DNA of 64,000 nt from NCBI RefSeq assembly GCF_002847285.1, contig NZ_CP025407.1, forward strand, positions 2,296,501 through 2,360,500, read 5' to 3'. Below, piece by piece: positions 8,147-15,665 of the stretch. The position numbers were made by a program, and so were the translations under genes. Positions within the stretch are counted from its first letter, which is position 1. Every line of letters starts with the position of its first letter. The notes beneath the pieces were generated by a model. The model was not told the DNA's origin and did no database searches. It was given only the letters and a program-made list of their open reading frames with translations. The stretch comes from Streptomyces sp. CMB-StM0423 (GTDB taxonomy: Bacteria; Actinomycetota; Actinomycetes; Streptomycetales; Streptomycetaceae).

Positions 8147-8959
8147 TCAGTGCGGCCTACAGGTGGCGGAGATCGGGGTGAGGATGCCGACTTGGTGGTG
8201 TCGGCCGTCCGAGGGATACAGCACCTGGATGGCGATGTCGATGCGCTTGCCGTCATGGACGGGGAGTTGCAGCGTGAACCGCTCGCCTCCGATGTCCTGT
8301 TGAGTATCGGCGCGGTCTGTCCACATGGCGCTCAAGGCCGGGTCGGCAATAACGTGTTCCACGATCGCTTCTACGTCCGGGCTACTGCCGTGCATCGCCT
8401 GGGCCTGGCGCAGTATGCCGAGCCAGCTTCTCGTGTGCTGGCTCCAGTCGGCGATCTGGGTCCTGGCGTCTGGATGACTTACGCACCACAGAAGAATGTT
8501 GGCCCGCGGGTGGGTGACGAACGGGAACCAGCTCGCCATGGCAGCGTTGTACGCCCGTACGTTCCAGACGGAGTCGAGTACGACGGCGGGTGTCGGCTCG
8601 AAGCTGGCCATCAGGAGCTGTGAATCCGAAAGGGGCGTCGCCTGAGGGGTTCCGCTGGAGCGGGGCATTCCTTGCGTGGCGAGAAGGAAGAGGGTGGTGC
8701 GCTCGTCGTCGGACAGTCCAAGCACTGCGGTCAGACGCTCCGCCTGTCCGGGGGCCAGGAGGGGACGGCTGCGGCCGGCTTCCAGGTCCTGGTATTTGCG
8801 CCGCCCGATGCCGGCGCTCTCGGCCATCTCCTGCTGCGTGAGGCGCCGGGCCAGGCCGCGGCGGCGGTGAGCCCTCCTCCGCCAGGATTTGAGGAGTTCC
8901 CCCAGTTCGGGTTGTGAGACGCGGAGGGAATGGTCCTGCATACCGGCATGATCATTCAT
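8147..8959 (-). CDS. XRE-family regulator with MmyB-like ligand-binding domain (copy 1)
   Basis: The 270-aa protein has an N-terminal HTH (LTQQEMAESAGIGRRKYQDL, residues about 40-60) and the MmyB-like C-terminal domain. Hallmarks of the latter are PTPAVVLDSVWNV, the PRANILLW segment and SHPDARTQIADW. In Streptomyces such regulators usually control a neighbouring, often divergent gene. The ATG at 8959 is chosen; an in-frame ATG lies six codons later. It is a paralogue of the gene at 9185-10003, with long stretches of matching residues, indicating an old tandem duplication. Neither copy has an obvious adjacent target gene, because the right flank is gene-poor. Confidence 0.85.
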   Translation of the reverse strand: MNDHAGMQDHSLRVSQPELGELLKSWRRRAHRRRGLARRLTQQEMAESAGIGRRKYQDLEAGRSRPLLAPGQAERLTAVLGLSDDERTTLFLLATQGMPRSSGTPQATPLSDSQLLMASFEPTPAVVLDSVWNVRAYNAAMASWFPFVTHPRANILLWCVSHPDARTQIADWSQHTRSWLGILRQAQAMHGSSPDVEAIVEHVIADPALSAMWTDRADTQQDIGGERFTLQLPVHDGKRIDIAIQVLYPSDGRHHQVGILTPISATCRPH

Positions 8960-9184
8960 TGAGGCTGATATAAGCGTTGCGGCGCGCCGTTGCCCTGGAA
9001 TTCAGCAGGTTCCGGCAGACGGAGTACGTGAATCCGGTGGGCTGGTTTCCAGGATCAGAGCACTGAATGGGGATTGATCATGACGGCCCCTCAGGGGAAT
9101 TAGCCTCTCACCGTTTGCCCTGCCGGAGCCGTGCCGGTGCCGTCACCTCGTCTTCCCCGATGGGACGCAGGCGGGTTTCGACGC

Positions 9185-10003
9185 TCACGTCGTGGGCGTG
9201 ATCGGTGTCAGGATTCCGACTTTGTAGTGGGGGGCGGCGCCCGGGGACAGCACGTGCATGACGATCTCCACCGGTCGCCCACCGTGGCATGGCAGGCGCA
9301 GGGTGGAGCGCTCCCCACCGACGTCTGTCCGGATATCGCGGCTCTCCTCCCAGATGGCCCGCAGTACCGGGTCGGCTTCGATGAGAGTGACGAGTTCCTG
9401 TACGTCGGGCCTGGCCCCACGGTCCGTCAGGTGTTTGCGCAGTATGCCGAGCCATTGGTGGACGTAGTGGTCCCAGCCGACGATCTGGGTTCTGGCGTCG
9501 GGGTGGCTCAGGGACCATCTGATGACGTTGGCGCGGGGTTCGCGAACGTAGGGGAACCAGATCCCTATTGCCCGGTTGTGCATCTGCACGTTCCACATGG
9601 CGTCGAGGACGACAGCCGGCGTCGGCTCGGCGCTGTCCAGGACGAGGCGCAGGTCGTCCATCACGGCCGCGTCGGGGTCAGCGGCATCGCCCGGGCCTGG
9701 CATGACCCGGGCGGCAAGTACGAAGAGCAGGTCACGCTCGTCCGCGGCCAGGCCGAGTTCCCTCGCCAGTGCGTCCGTCGTCGCAGGTGAGAGCCGGCGG
9801 CGAGGCTCGCCGGCTTCCAGCGCCTGGTACGTACGCCATCCGATCCCCGTGCGGTCGGCCAGGTATTTCTGCGTGATCCGGCTCCCGCTGCCGAAGCGGT
9901 ACTGGGCACGCTTGCGCCATTCCTTCAGCAGCTCTCCCAGCCGGGGCTGGGAGACGCGCGCATCGTCGCTCACACCAGCATGATCAACACCATTCCGGCA
10001 CAT
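9185..10003 (-). CDS. XRE-family regulator with MmyB-like ligand-binding domain (copy 2)
   Basis: A paralogue of the 8147-8959 regulator with the same layout: HTH (ITQKYLADRTGIGWRTYQAL) followed by PTPAVVLDAMWNV, EPRANVIRW and SHPDARTQIVGW. The frame is open further upstream, but alignment with copy 1 places the true N-terminus near VDHAGVSDDARVSQPRLG. The ATG at 10003 gives 272 residues against 270 for copy 1; a GTG about ten codons later is an alternative. No clear ribosome binding site precedes either. It is transcribed away from the 1.2 kb gene-poor region. Confidence 0.8.
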   Translation of the reverse strand: MCRNGVDHAGVSDDARVSQPRLGELLKEWRKRAQYRFGSGSRITQKYLADRTGIGWRTYQALEAGEPRRRLSPATTDALARELGLAADERDLLFVLAARVMPGPGDAADPDAAVMDDLRLVLDSAEPTPAVVLDAMWNVQMHNRAIGIWFPYVREPRANVIRWSLSHPDARTQIVGWDHYVHQWLGILRKHLTDRGARPDVQELVTLIEADPVLRAIWEESRDIRTDVGGERSTLRLPCHGGRPVEIVMHVLSPGAAPHYKVGILTPITPTT

Positions 10004-11226
10004 GCCGCGATGACACGCCGGACGCGGCACCTGCCCCTGTCGGCTCCAACCCTCTCTCCGGGCTCCCCTGCCGCCAGTGGCCCGCATCAGCACGAACGGC
10101 GATCTCTCCTCGAAGCAGCGGATAAGAGATCCTGCGCCCGCGCAGAGCGAGGGCCCAGCCCACCCGCCGGCGGCAAGCGGCAGGGCAAGGTCACGCGCCC
10201 CGGCGGGGCAAGCACTCCCGCGACACGCTGGATCTCGCCCCTTCTCATAGGCGTTATGGAATCGAGATCCCTCTAGTGGGACGGGAAATGCGCCAGCGCT
10301 GACGCATCCCCCTGAAAACCGTCCACTATGTGAGACGAAGCAGTGGTGTTCAGGCCGCGTCAGCCAGGATCAGGAGATGGGTGACGCACGTTCCCGCCGT
10401 TTCAAGTCGCGTCTCGATGTGCCGAGTTGCTTCCTCATCCACGATCATGGCGGGCCGCGGATGGTGGCGTAGCCGTGCTGGTGGAATTCCACTCCTGAGT
10501 GGCCTGGATGTGCATTGACGTGCTGGTGGAGGGCTTCTAGGGTCGCTGGACAGCCGACGCCGACACGGGCCGGTGACCTGGAGGTGAGGGGTAACGGTGA
10601 GCACTGCCCACGGATTTCGCGAGGAGAATCCTCCTCTCGCCACCGAGCCTTCTCTGGGCATTCCGATGCATCCGCGCCGAGGCGGCCTGTCAGACATGCC
10701 GGCGGCGAAGTTAGCGCCCCGGGCCATGAGCAGGTAGGCCAACGAACGCCCTTCGCGCGCACGGCTTGTCCCCCCCTGGTCCGGTGGGCGGGATGACCAG
10801 GTGCCGCCCCACACCGGTCCGGACGACCGCAGTATCCGCCGCGAGTGACAGCCTGATTGTCCGGCAACTCGGGCGGAATCACCCAGCTCTCGATGATGTT
10901 TCCGGGCTGCGGCTTGGGTGCCGCGCGGTGTCACTGTCTGCGACTAGTACAGAGTTTTAGAGCCAACTCTGGATCTGTGCACGCAGCTGTGCGTATGTTC
11001 ATCGTCCCCAGGGGCAGCCTGCGCCCAGAGCCCCAACATAACAGAGGAACATCACCGTCGGCGCTAGGGGCGGAATGCAGCGTGGGCGTCCGAGAGCGGG
11101 AACTCTCGGACGCCAACGCCCACGGCATAACCCGCCCTACCAGGGGCGGAGTTTGCCCACCATCACCGTGCTGATCCCATTCCACCGGGCACGTCAGCGT
11201 GGCAACACTGAAGAGGAGATTCTTGC
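10004..11226. other. Gene-poor region upstream of the replication-like gene
   Basis: About 1.2 kb holds no convincing gene. Short open frames on both strands have poor codon character; one minus-strand piece at 10350-10451 (MIVDEEATRHIETRLETAG) could be a tiny gene or a gene remnant. Near its right end are two hairpins: a strong one at 11082-11123 and a smaller CGCCC-TACCA-GGGGCG one just after. Long non-coding DNA directly upstream of an HTH gene with internal iteron-like repeats is what one would expect around a plasmid origin, but no DnaA box cluster or AT-rich unwinding element stands out. Confidence 0.4.
11082..11123. promoter_or_regulatory. Strong hairpin upstream of the HTH/Rep-like operon
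   Basis: GCGTCCGAGAG at 11086-11096 pairs perfectly with CTCTCGGACGC at 11103-11113 over a 6-nt loop. Flanking GTGGGCG (11083-11089) and CGCCCAC (11117-11123) allow an alternative longer stem. It lies about 100 bp before the coupled small ORF/HTH genes. It could be an operator, an attenuator or part of an origin; sequence alone does not decide. Confidence 0.45.
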
Positions 11227-11358
11227 ATGCCTTGCGCCCTGTGCAAAAGACGCATGCGCGCGGCCGGAGCCGCACCCCTTTCCCGGCCCGGGTCAGAGCA
11301 CACCGCCTCGGTCGCGAAGGCAGGAGTTCCCCGTGCCGGGGCGGGGAGCGGCCGGTGA
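11227..11358 (+). CDS. 43-aa CxxC protein translationally coupled to the HTH gene
   Basis: This small gene begins ATG-CCT-TGC and encodes MPCALCKRRMRAAGAA and so on. The CALC pair near the N-terminus suggests metal binding or a redox pair, though a second cysteine pair is absent. It is preceded by GAGGAG at suitable spacing (11214-11219). Its TGA overlaps the GTG start of the HTH gene (GTGA at 11355-11358), so translation of the two is coupled. It may be a short leader that sets HTH protein levels, or a true small protein. Confidence 0.5.
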   Translation: MPCALCKRRMRAAGAAPLSRPGSEHTASVAKAGVPRAGAGSGR

Positions 11359-12251
11359 GTGCCGATGCCCGTGAGTGGGTGTGGGAGAACAGTTCCAGCC
11401 GTGGGACGGCGCGGCTGGTGCTGCTGTCGATCGCGGATCGGATAGCCGACGAGCAGTGCGTGTCCTGGGCCTCTCTGTCCAGCCTGGCCGTCCGCACGAA
11501 CGCCTCCCTCTCGACCGTCCGTAAGGCCATCGGCTGGCTCATCGAGGCCGGTGAGCTGGAGCAGCTCGATGACCTGACCGGCCCGCAGCGCAGCACCGTC
11601 TACCGCCTTCCGCTTGCCGCCCGGGCGATCGCACAGGCTCTGCGACAGCGGCAGGACGGCGATGAGACGGCACCCGGCGAGGATTCCCGGGGCCGGCCCG
11701 TGTTGCGGCTCTCGGCGCTCGGGCGGTACGGAATCCGCCCGCGTGAGGTGCCGAAAACCGGCACAGCGGGGTGCCGGAAACCGGCAGTACCGGAAACCGG
11801 CACCTCCCGCAGTAAACCGATACCCCGAGGTGCCGGGAACCGATACCCCGAGGTGCCGGAATCCGGCACCCAGAACAGTAGTGAACCTGAAAGGAACGGT
11901 AGTAGCAGCAGTGGTGCCGGTGGTGCCGTCACGTCGGCTGCCCGGTGGCGGCCCGACCCAGCCGCCCTGGCCTGGGTCCGCGAGCAGGGTCACCTCGACC
12001 GCCTCGGCGAGCAGGGCCTGCAGACGGCCGATGCGAAGTGGCGCGCCCACCGCGCCGACTCCGCGCCCCGCCCGGCCGGGGCGTGGGCTGCCGACTGGCG
12101 CTCCTGGATCACCCGGGAGCACTCCCCCAGCCGCCGCGGGCTCTACGCCGTACCCGCCAACTCCCCCGCCCGTCCCGGCGGGATGACCCGGGCCCAGGCC
12201 CACACCGCCGCCCTGCTGGCCGCCCTCGACGAGCCGACCGGAACGGAGTAG
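11355..12251 (+). CDS. Helix-turn-helix protein with iteron-like repeats in its coding sequence (possible replication initiator)
   Basis: The 298-aa protein starts VSADAREWVWENSSSRGTAR. Residues about 10-90 form a winged-helix/HTH domain (TARLVLLSIADRIADEQ, then SSLAVRTNASLSTVRKAIGW) like the plasmid-borne HTH or Rep proteins of actinobacteria. A central basic, repeat-encoded linker follows (VPKTGTAGCRKPAVPETGT and similar), and then a C-terminal domain (AALAWVREQGHLDRLGEQGL). The GTG start is supported by GGGGAG upstream and overlaps the preceding small ORF. The linker is encoded by five palindromic repeats, listed separately. Rep function is inferred from the gene's position and repeats, not from a recognised Rep signature. 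Confidence 0.65.
   Translation: MSADAREWVWENSSSRGTARLVLLSIADRIADEQCVSWASLSSLAVRTNASLSTVRKAIGWLIEAGELEQLDDLTGPQRSTVYRLPLAARAIAQALRQRQDGDETAPGEDSRGRPVLRLSALGRYGIRPREVPKTGTAGCRKPAVPETGTSRSKPIPRGAGNRYPEVPESGTQNSSEPERNGSSSSGAGGAVTSAARWRPDPAALAWVREQGHLDRLGEQGLQTADAKWRAHRADSAPRPAGAWAADWRSWITREHSPSRRGLYAVPANSPARPGGMTRAQAHTAALLAALDEPTGTE
11748..11869. repeat. Five iteron-like palindromes inside the HTH gene
   Basis: Five copies of the 17-bp motif GTGCCGG-N3-CCGGCAC lie at 11748-11764, 11771-11787, 11787-11803, 11830-11846 and 11853-11869. Copy 5 is perfect in both arms; copies 1-3 each have one change; copy 4 has changes in the right arm. Start-to-start spacing is 23, 16, 43 and 23 bp. The same motif, perfect and extended to 13-bp arms, recurs at 42648-42676 before the transfer operon. 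Regular spacing and symmetry suggest binding sites for a dimeric protein. Confidence 0.75.
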
Positions 12252-12253
12252 CC

Positions 12254-12952
12254 GTGGATCGCCGTGAAACCGCCGCCCTGCTCGCCTACATCGGCCGCCT
12301 CGACCCCCGCACCATCCGCACCGATCCGAACGAGGCCGGCGACCAGCTCGCCCAGTGGCACGAGCTGCTCGGCGACGTGCCGATGGCCACCGCGTACGGC
12401 TGGGACGCTCTTGCCGCCGCCCGCCGGCACATCCGCGTTTCGCCGTATCCGATCGTGCCGGCCGATGTCGCCCGCCCGTGGGAGAGCCACCGGCGCGAGC
12501 GCATGCTCCGCCACACCGACCCCACCCCGGCCGCCGACCCCGACGACCAGCCCGCCTGGACCGCCGAGCTGGCCCGCGCCCGCCAAGCCGTCGCCCTCGG
12601 CAATGCCCAGCCCACCCCGTACCGGGCGATCAGCAGCGGTCGCGATCGGCTCGACCCGGAGCTGAAGGCGCGGCTGCGGGAGGTCGGCTCCTGCATCCCG
12701 CCAGCCGCTCGGGCCGCTCTCGCGCCGTACCGGCCCGCCCGCGCGGCCCGCGAGGAGGCCGTCGCCGAGGGCCTGCCCGATGCCCTGAGCGTGCGGTGCG
12801 AGTGGTGCCGGGCCCAGGTCGGGGAGCCGTGTCGTCGCCGGCGGATCGGCCCCGACGGCTCTACCCGCGGCACCGCCCCGCGCGCCACCCCCCATCCCGG
12901 GCGTCTCGACCTCGCCGCCGAACAGCACCCCGCCCAACGCGCGGCGTCCTGA
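12254..12952 (+). CDS. Mobile-element zinc-finger protein
   Basis: The 232-aa protein begins at a GTG (12254-12256) two bases after the HTH gene stop. It has an N-terminal helical domain (DRRETAALLAYIGRLDPR) and a C-terminal zinc-finger signature, CEWCRAQVGEPC with basic residues and later a His-Pro-Gly-Arg. The short CxxC-x7-C finger near the C-terminus is typical of small DNA-associated proteins on Streptomyces plasmids and integrative elements. It belongs to the same operon as the HTH gene. Function is unknown; a role in replication or partition is possible from the context. Confidence 0.65.
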   Translation: MDRRETAALLAYIGRLDPRTIRTDPNEAGDQLAQWHELLGDVPMATAYGWDALAAARRHIRVSPYPIVPADVARPWESHRRERMLRHTDPTPAADPDDQPAWTAELARARQAVALGNAQPTPYRAISSGRDRLDPELKARLREVGSCIPPAARAALAPYRPARAAREEAVAEGLPDALSVRCEWCRAQVGEPCRRRRIGPDGSTRGTAPRATPHPGRLDLAAEQHPAQRAAS

Positions 12953-13084
12953 CCGACCACGCAGACCCTGGCGGCCTCGGCCGACCGGATATTCCCCTCA
13001 CCTCTGCTGCGGTGCCCCTGGTGGTTCCGCAGCGGTGCCCGACATCGCGTCCGCCCAGCGCGCAGCCCTTCGGAGACCGTTGAC

Positions 13085-13726
13085 TTGCGATACATCACCA
13101 CCCACGAGGCGCCGGCCAGCGGCCTGCGCGGCATCGCCGACACCAGCTGGCACAACCGCGGCGCCTGCTACGGCCTTCACCCGGCCGATGCCGACGAGGT
13201 GTTCTTCCCGCCCCCGCGGGACCACATCGCCATCGCCGAGGCGAAAGAGCTGTGCGCCCTGTGCCCGGTGCGCACCGACTGCCTGAACTACGCGGTGGAG
13301 AACGGCCTCAAGGAAGGCATCTGGGGCGGGCTGACCGAAGCCGAGCGGCGCCCATGGCACGACGGGCTTCCTCACCGTCTGGACTATCGGCGCGTGCGCG
13401 CGTTCTTCGACGGACGCGACGTCCACCTCACCGAAGCCGAGCGGCAACTCGTCATCGACCACGCCTACCTCCGCAGCTGGCGGCCAGACCGGCTCGCCGC
13501 CGCCCTGCAGATCAGCCACCGGCACGCCCGAGACCTGCTCCGCCAAGCCGCCTTGAAGGTCTTCGACCGCGACCGCACCTACGGCGTGCCCCAGCCGAAA
13601 AGAAAGCGAAGGACGACCAGTCCGTCCCCGGACGCTCCCGCCCCGAGCAGGCCCCGAACACGGCAGCCGATGCCCCGCACAGCCGCGTCGACCACCGCAT
13701 CCACCCCTGATGGAAAGGCCATATGA
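13085..13726 (+). CDS. WhiB-family iron-sulfur regulator
   Basis: The 213-aa protein has the WhiB cysteine pattern: Cys28, then Cys57-x2-Cys60-x5-Cys66, followed by the GIWGG turn (usually G[VI]WGG) and a basic stretch. WhiB-like proteins carry an oxygen- and NO-sensitive 4Fe-4S cluster and regulate transcription with sigma factors. The start is a TTG at 13085 with GGAG upstream. The protein is longer than typical WhiB proteins (80-130 aa): residues about 95-165 hold an HTH-like extension (LQISHRHARDLLRQAALKVF), and the tail is Pro/Ser/Arg-rich. The stop overlaps the next start (ATGA). Plasmid- and phage-borne WhiB proteins often adjust host expression. Confidence 0.88.
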   Translation: MRYITTHEAPASGLRGIADTSWHNRGACYGLHPADADEVFFPPPRDHIAIAEAKELCALCPVRTDCLNYAVENGLKEGIWGGLTEAERRPWHDGLPHRLDYRRVRAFFDGRDVHLTEAERQLVIDHAYLRSWRPDRLAAALQISHRHARDLLRQAALKVFDRDRTYGVPQPKRKRRTTSPSPDAPAPSRPRTRQPMPRTAASTTASTPDGKAI

Positions 13727-15474
13727 CCGCGGCCCTGTCCCCCGCTTTCCCTCCGGAACCTGATCTCCTCGTGGCCACCGCACTGCTCGCCGCCTTCGCC
13801 ATCGTGCTCGCCGTCCGGGCCCTCCAGCGGCGCAGCGCCCGGCCACCGGAGCATCGCGGCAGTGCGGCGGTCACGGTCGCTGCAGTAGCCGCCCTGGGCT
13901 GCACCGCCTACAGCGCCGACACCTCCTGGCGGTTCGCCGCCGACTACCTCGACATGGCCGGCACCGCCGAACGCGCCGGCATGTTCGCCGCGGCCGAGCT
14001 GGCGCTCTTCGCGACCGCGCTGATGGCCCGCCAGAACCTGACCACCCAGGGCGCACCCGGCCTGCCCGGCACCCTGGTCTGGATCATCACCGGAGTCCAG
14101 GTCATCCCCGCCTACGCCGAAAGCGGCCCGGTCGGCGGCACCGTCCGCGCCTTCGTCGGCCCCATCATGGCCGCCGTGCTGTGGCACCTGGCCATGGGCA
14201 TCGAACTACGCCTGCGCACCCCCGGCGCCGCCTCCCGCTCCCTGATCGCCACCCTCGGGCGCGAAGCCCGCGAACGCCTCCTGTCCCGCCTGGGCATCGC
14301 CGCCCGCGACCGCGACGCCGCACAGATCACCCGGGACAGGGCCACCGACCGAGCCGTCGCCCTGGCCGCCCGCCTCGCCGAACAGACACCCGAGCAGCAG
14401 CACAGCCGCCGCGGGCGGCGCCTGACCCGCCGACTGTCGAAAGCACTCGGCAAAGCCGCCGTCGGCACCGACCCCCACCAGCGCGCACGCCTGCTCAACC
14501 ACCTCGCCGCCCGCCGCCACGCACTCGCCCTCGCCACCATCGCCCTCCCCTCCCCCTGGTCCCCACCCACCGCCGGTACCCTCGACATCGCGGTCCCCGC
14601 ACCGACGGTCCCCGACCAGTCGGTCCCCGAGCAGGCGGTCCCCGCCGCCGGGGACCGGGGACCGAACCCGCCACGGGGACCGGTCCCCGCACCCATGGAT
14701 ACCCGGATCAACCCGCCGACCCGGTCTGTCCCCGCGCCTGGTCCCCCCGGTCCGGGCGAGGCTGGGGACCGGGGACTGAATCCGCCGCGGGGACCGGTCC
14801 CCGCACCCACGCACCACCGTCTGGGGACCGGCACGGAACGAGAAGACCGTGAACCGGGGACCGCGAAGACGCCGAACCGGGGACCGGTCCCCGCCTCTGT
14901 GGATGACCAGGTCAACCCGCTGGCGGTCTCCAGCTTGCCGGTCCCCGCGCCCGGTCCCCGCGCTCCGGTCGGCACTGGGGACCGGGGACCGAACCCGCCA
15001 CGGGGACCGGTCCCCGCCCACGCACAACACCACCCGGGGACCGACACCGAACCAGCAGACCGCGAACCGGGGACCGCGATCATGCCGGATCGGGGACCGG
15101 TCCCCGCACCCACGGAAGACCACCCGGGGACCGAGCTCGCCTCCCTCCGGGGAGCGGGCCGGGACCGGGGACCGGGGAACGTGCGGCGCAAGAAGGCGAA
15201 CGCGAAGAAGAACAAGGGCAAGCGCAGCAGCCGGTCCCGCACCCCTGGGCAGCAGGACCCGCCGCTGCCGGTGGACCAGCTTGTCCAGCAGGTGCGACCC
15301 CACGTCCCCGCCGTGCTCGCCCGCGACGGCAACGCTGCGATCACCCGCGTCCAGCTCCGCGAAATCCTCCGCCGCGAAGGACTCCAAGGCGGCCGGAACT
15401 CCCAACTCAGCCTCGTCCTGCGCGAACTACGCAGCGACGACCACGCCACGACGACGAAGGGCACCACCACATGA
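13723..15474 (+). CDS. DUF2637-like membrane protein with repeat-rich linker and C-terminal DNA-binding-like domain
   Basis: The 583-aa protein begins with about four hydrophobic helices (first LLVATALLAAFAIVLAVRAL, then a pair around residues 90-150 including FAAAELALFATALMARQNL), as in the DUF2637/Spd-type membrane proteins encoded beside transfer genes on Streptomyces plasmids. Residues about 285-480 are a low-complexity linker built on repeats of GDRGPNPPRGPVPAP. A lysine-rich segment (RRKKANAKKNKGKRSSRS) and a C-terminal helical domain (VQLREILRREGLQGGRNSQ), probably a winged helix, follow. The linker DNA contains five exact palindromes. It overlaps both neighbours by ATGA. A role in plasmid spread or transfer is inferred from family context. 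Confidence 0.7.
   Translation: MTAALSPAFPPEPDLLVATALLAAFAIVLAVRALQRRSARPPEHRGSAAVTVAAVAALGCTAYSADTSWRFAADYLDMAGTAERAGMFAAAELALFATALMARQNLTTQGAPGLPGTLVWIITGVQVIPAYAESGPVGGTVRAFVGPIMAAVLWHLAMGIELRLRTPGAASRSLIATLGREARERLLSRLGIAARDRDAAQITRDRATDRAVALAARLAEQTPEQQHSRRGRRLTRRLSKALGKAAVGTDPHQRARLLNHLAARRHALALATIALPSPWSPPTAGTLDIAVPAPTVPDQSVPEQAVPAAGDRGPNPPRGPVPAPMDTRINPPTRSVPAPGPPGPGEAGDRGLNPPRGPVPAPTHHRLGTGTEREDREPGTAKTPNRGPVPASVDDQVNPLAVSSLPVPAPGPRAPVGTGDRGPNPPRGPVPAHAQHHPGTDTEPADREPGTAIMPDRGPVPAPTEDHPGTELASLRGAGRDRGPGNVRRKKANAKKNKGKRSSRSRTPGQQDPPLPVDQLVQQVRPHVPAVLARDGNAAITRVQLREILRREGLQGGRNSQLSLVLRELRSDDHATTTKGTTT
14675..15105. repeat. Five exact copies of GGGGACCGGTCCCC within the DUF2637-like gene
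   Basis: The perfect 14-bp palindrome GGGGACCGGTCCCC occurs at 14675-14688, 14789-14802, 14879-14892, 15002-15015 and 15092-15105. Half sites (GGGGACCG) are scattered between them. The starts are 114, 90, 123 and 90 bp apart, all multiples of three because each copy encodes the same Gly-Pro-Val-Pro segment. The exact conservation of synonymous positions suggests selection at DNA level or recent repeat expansion. Confidence 0.8.
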
Positions 15475-15665
15475 TCAGGACCTGCGCCGGCTTCACCGCC
15501 CTCCAAGCGGTGTACGAGCGGGAAATCCGCTACCTGACCGCCCACTCCGCCCGGCACCAGGGCCGCCCGGCGGCCAGATGCAGCGCGACACAGGCCGCGT
15601 CGACGAAGGCACGGATGGCCCGCGCCCTCAACGGCCACCTCGCCCGCTGCCCGGAATGCGGCTGA
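15471..15665 (+). CDS. Small zinc-ribbon-like protein
   Basis: The 64-aa protein (MIRTCAGFTALQAVYEREIR) ends in HLARCPECG, a His/Cys-x2-Cys group that suggests metal binding together with the N-terminal Cys5. The ATG overlaps the preceding TGA (ATGA), and its own TGA overlaps the mobC start (TGATG), so it sits in a translationally coupled chain between the DUF2637-like gene and mobC. The function is unknown. Confidence 0.6.
   Translation: MIRTCAGFTALQAVYEREIRYLTAHSARHQGRPAARCSATQAASTKARMARALNGHLARCPECG

Noticed and set aside
10350..10934. 194-aa minus-strand ORF in the gene-poor tract
   Set aside because: No start signal or family; only its last 34 codons look coding, so it was noted inside the region entry instead.
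11748..11869. CRISPR-like array
   Set aside because: The repeats are short, palindromic and spaced by a few bases, lie inside a gene, and have no cas genes nearby.
14675..15105. CRISPR-like array
   Set aside because: Spacers of 76-109 bp encode the same protein repeat and are themselves similar; no cas genes.
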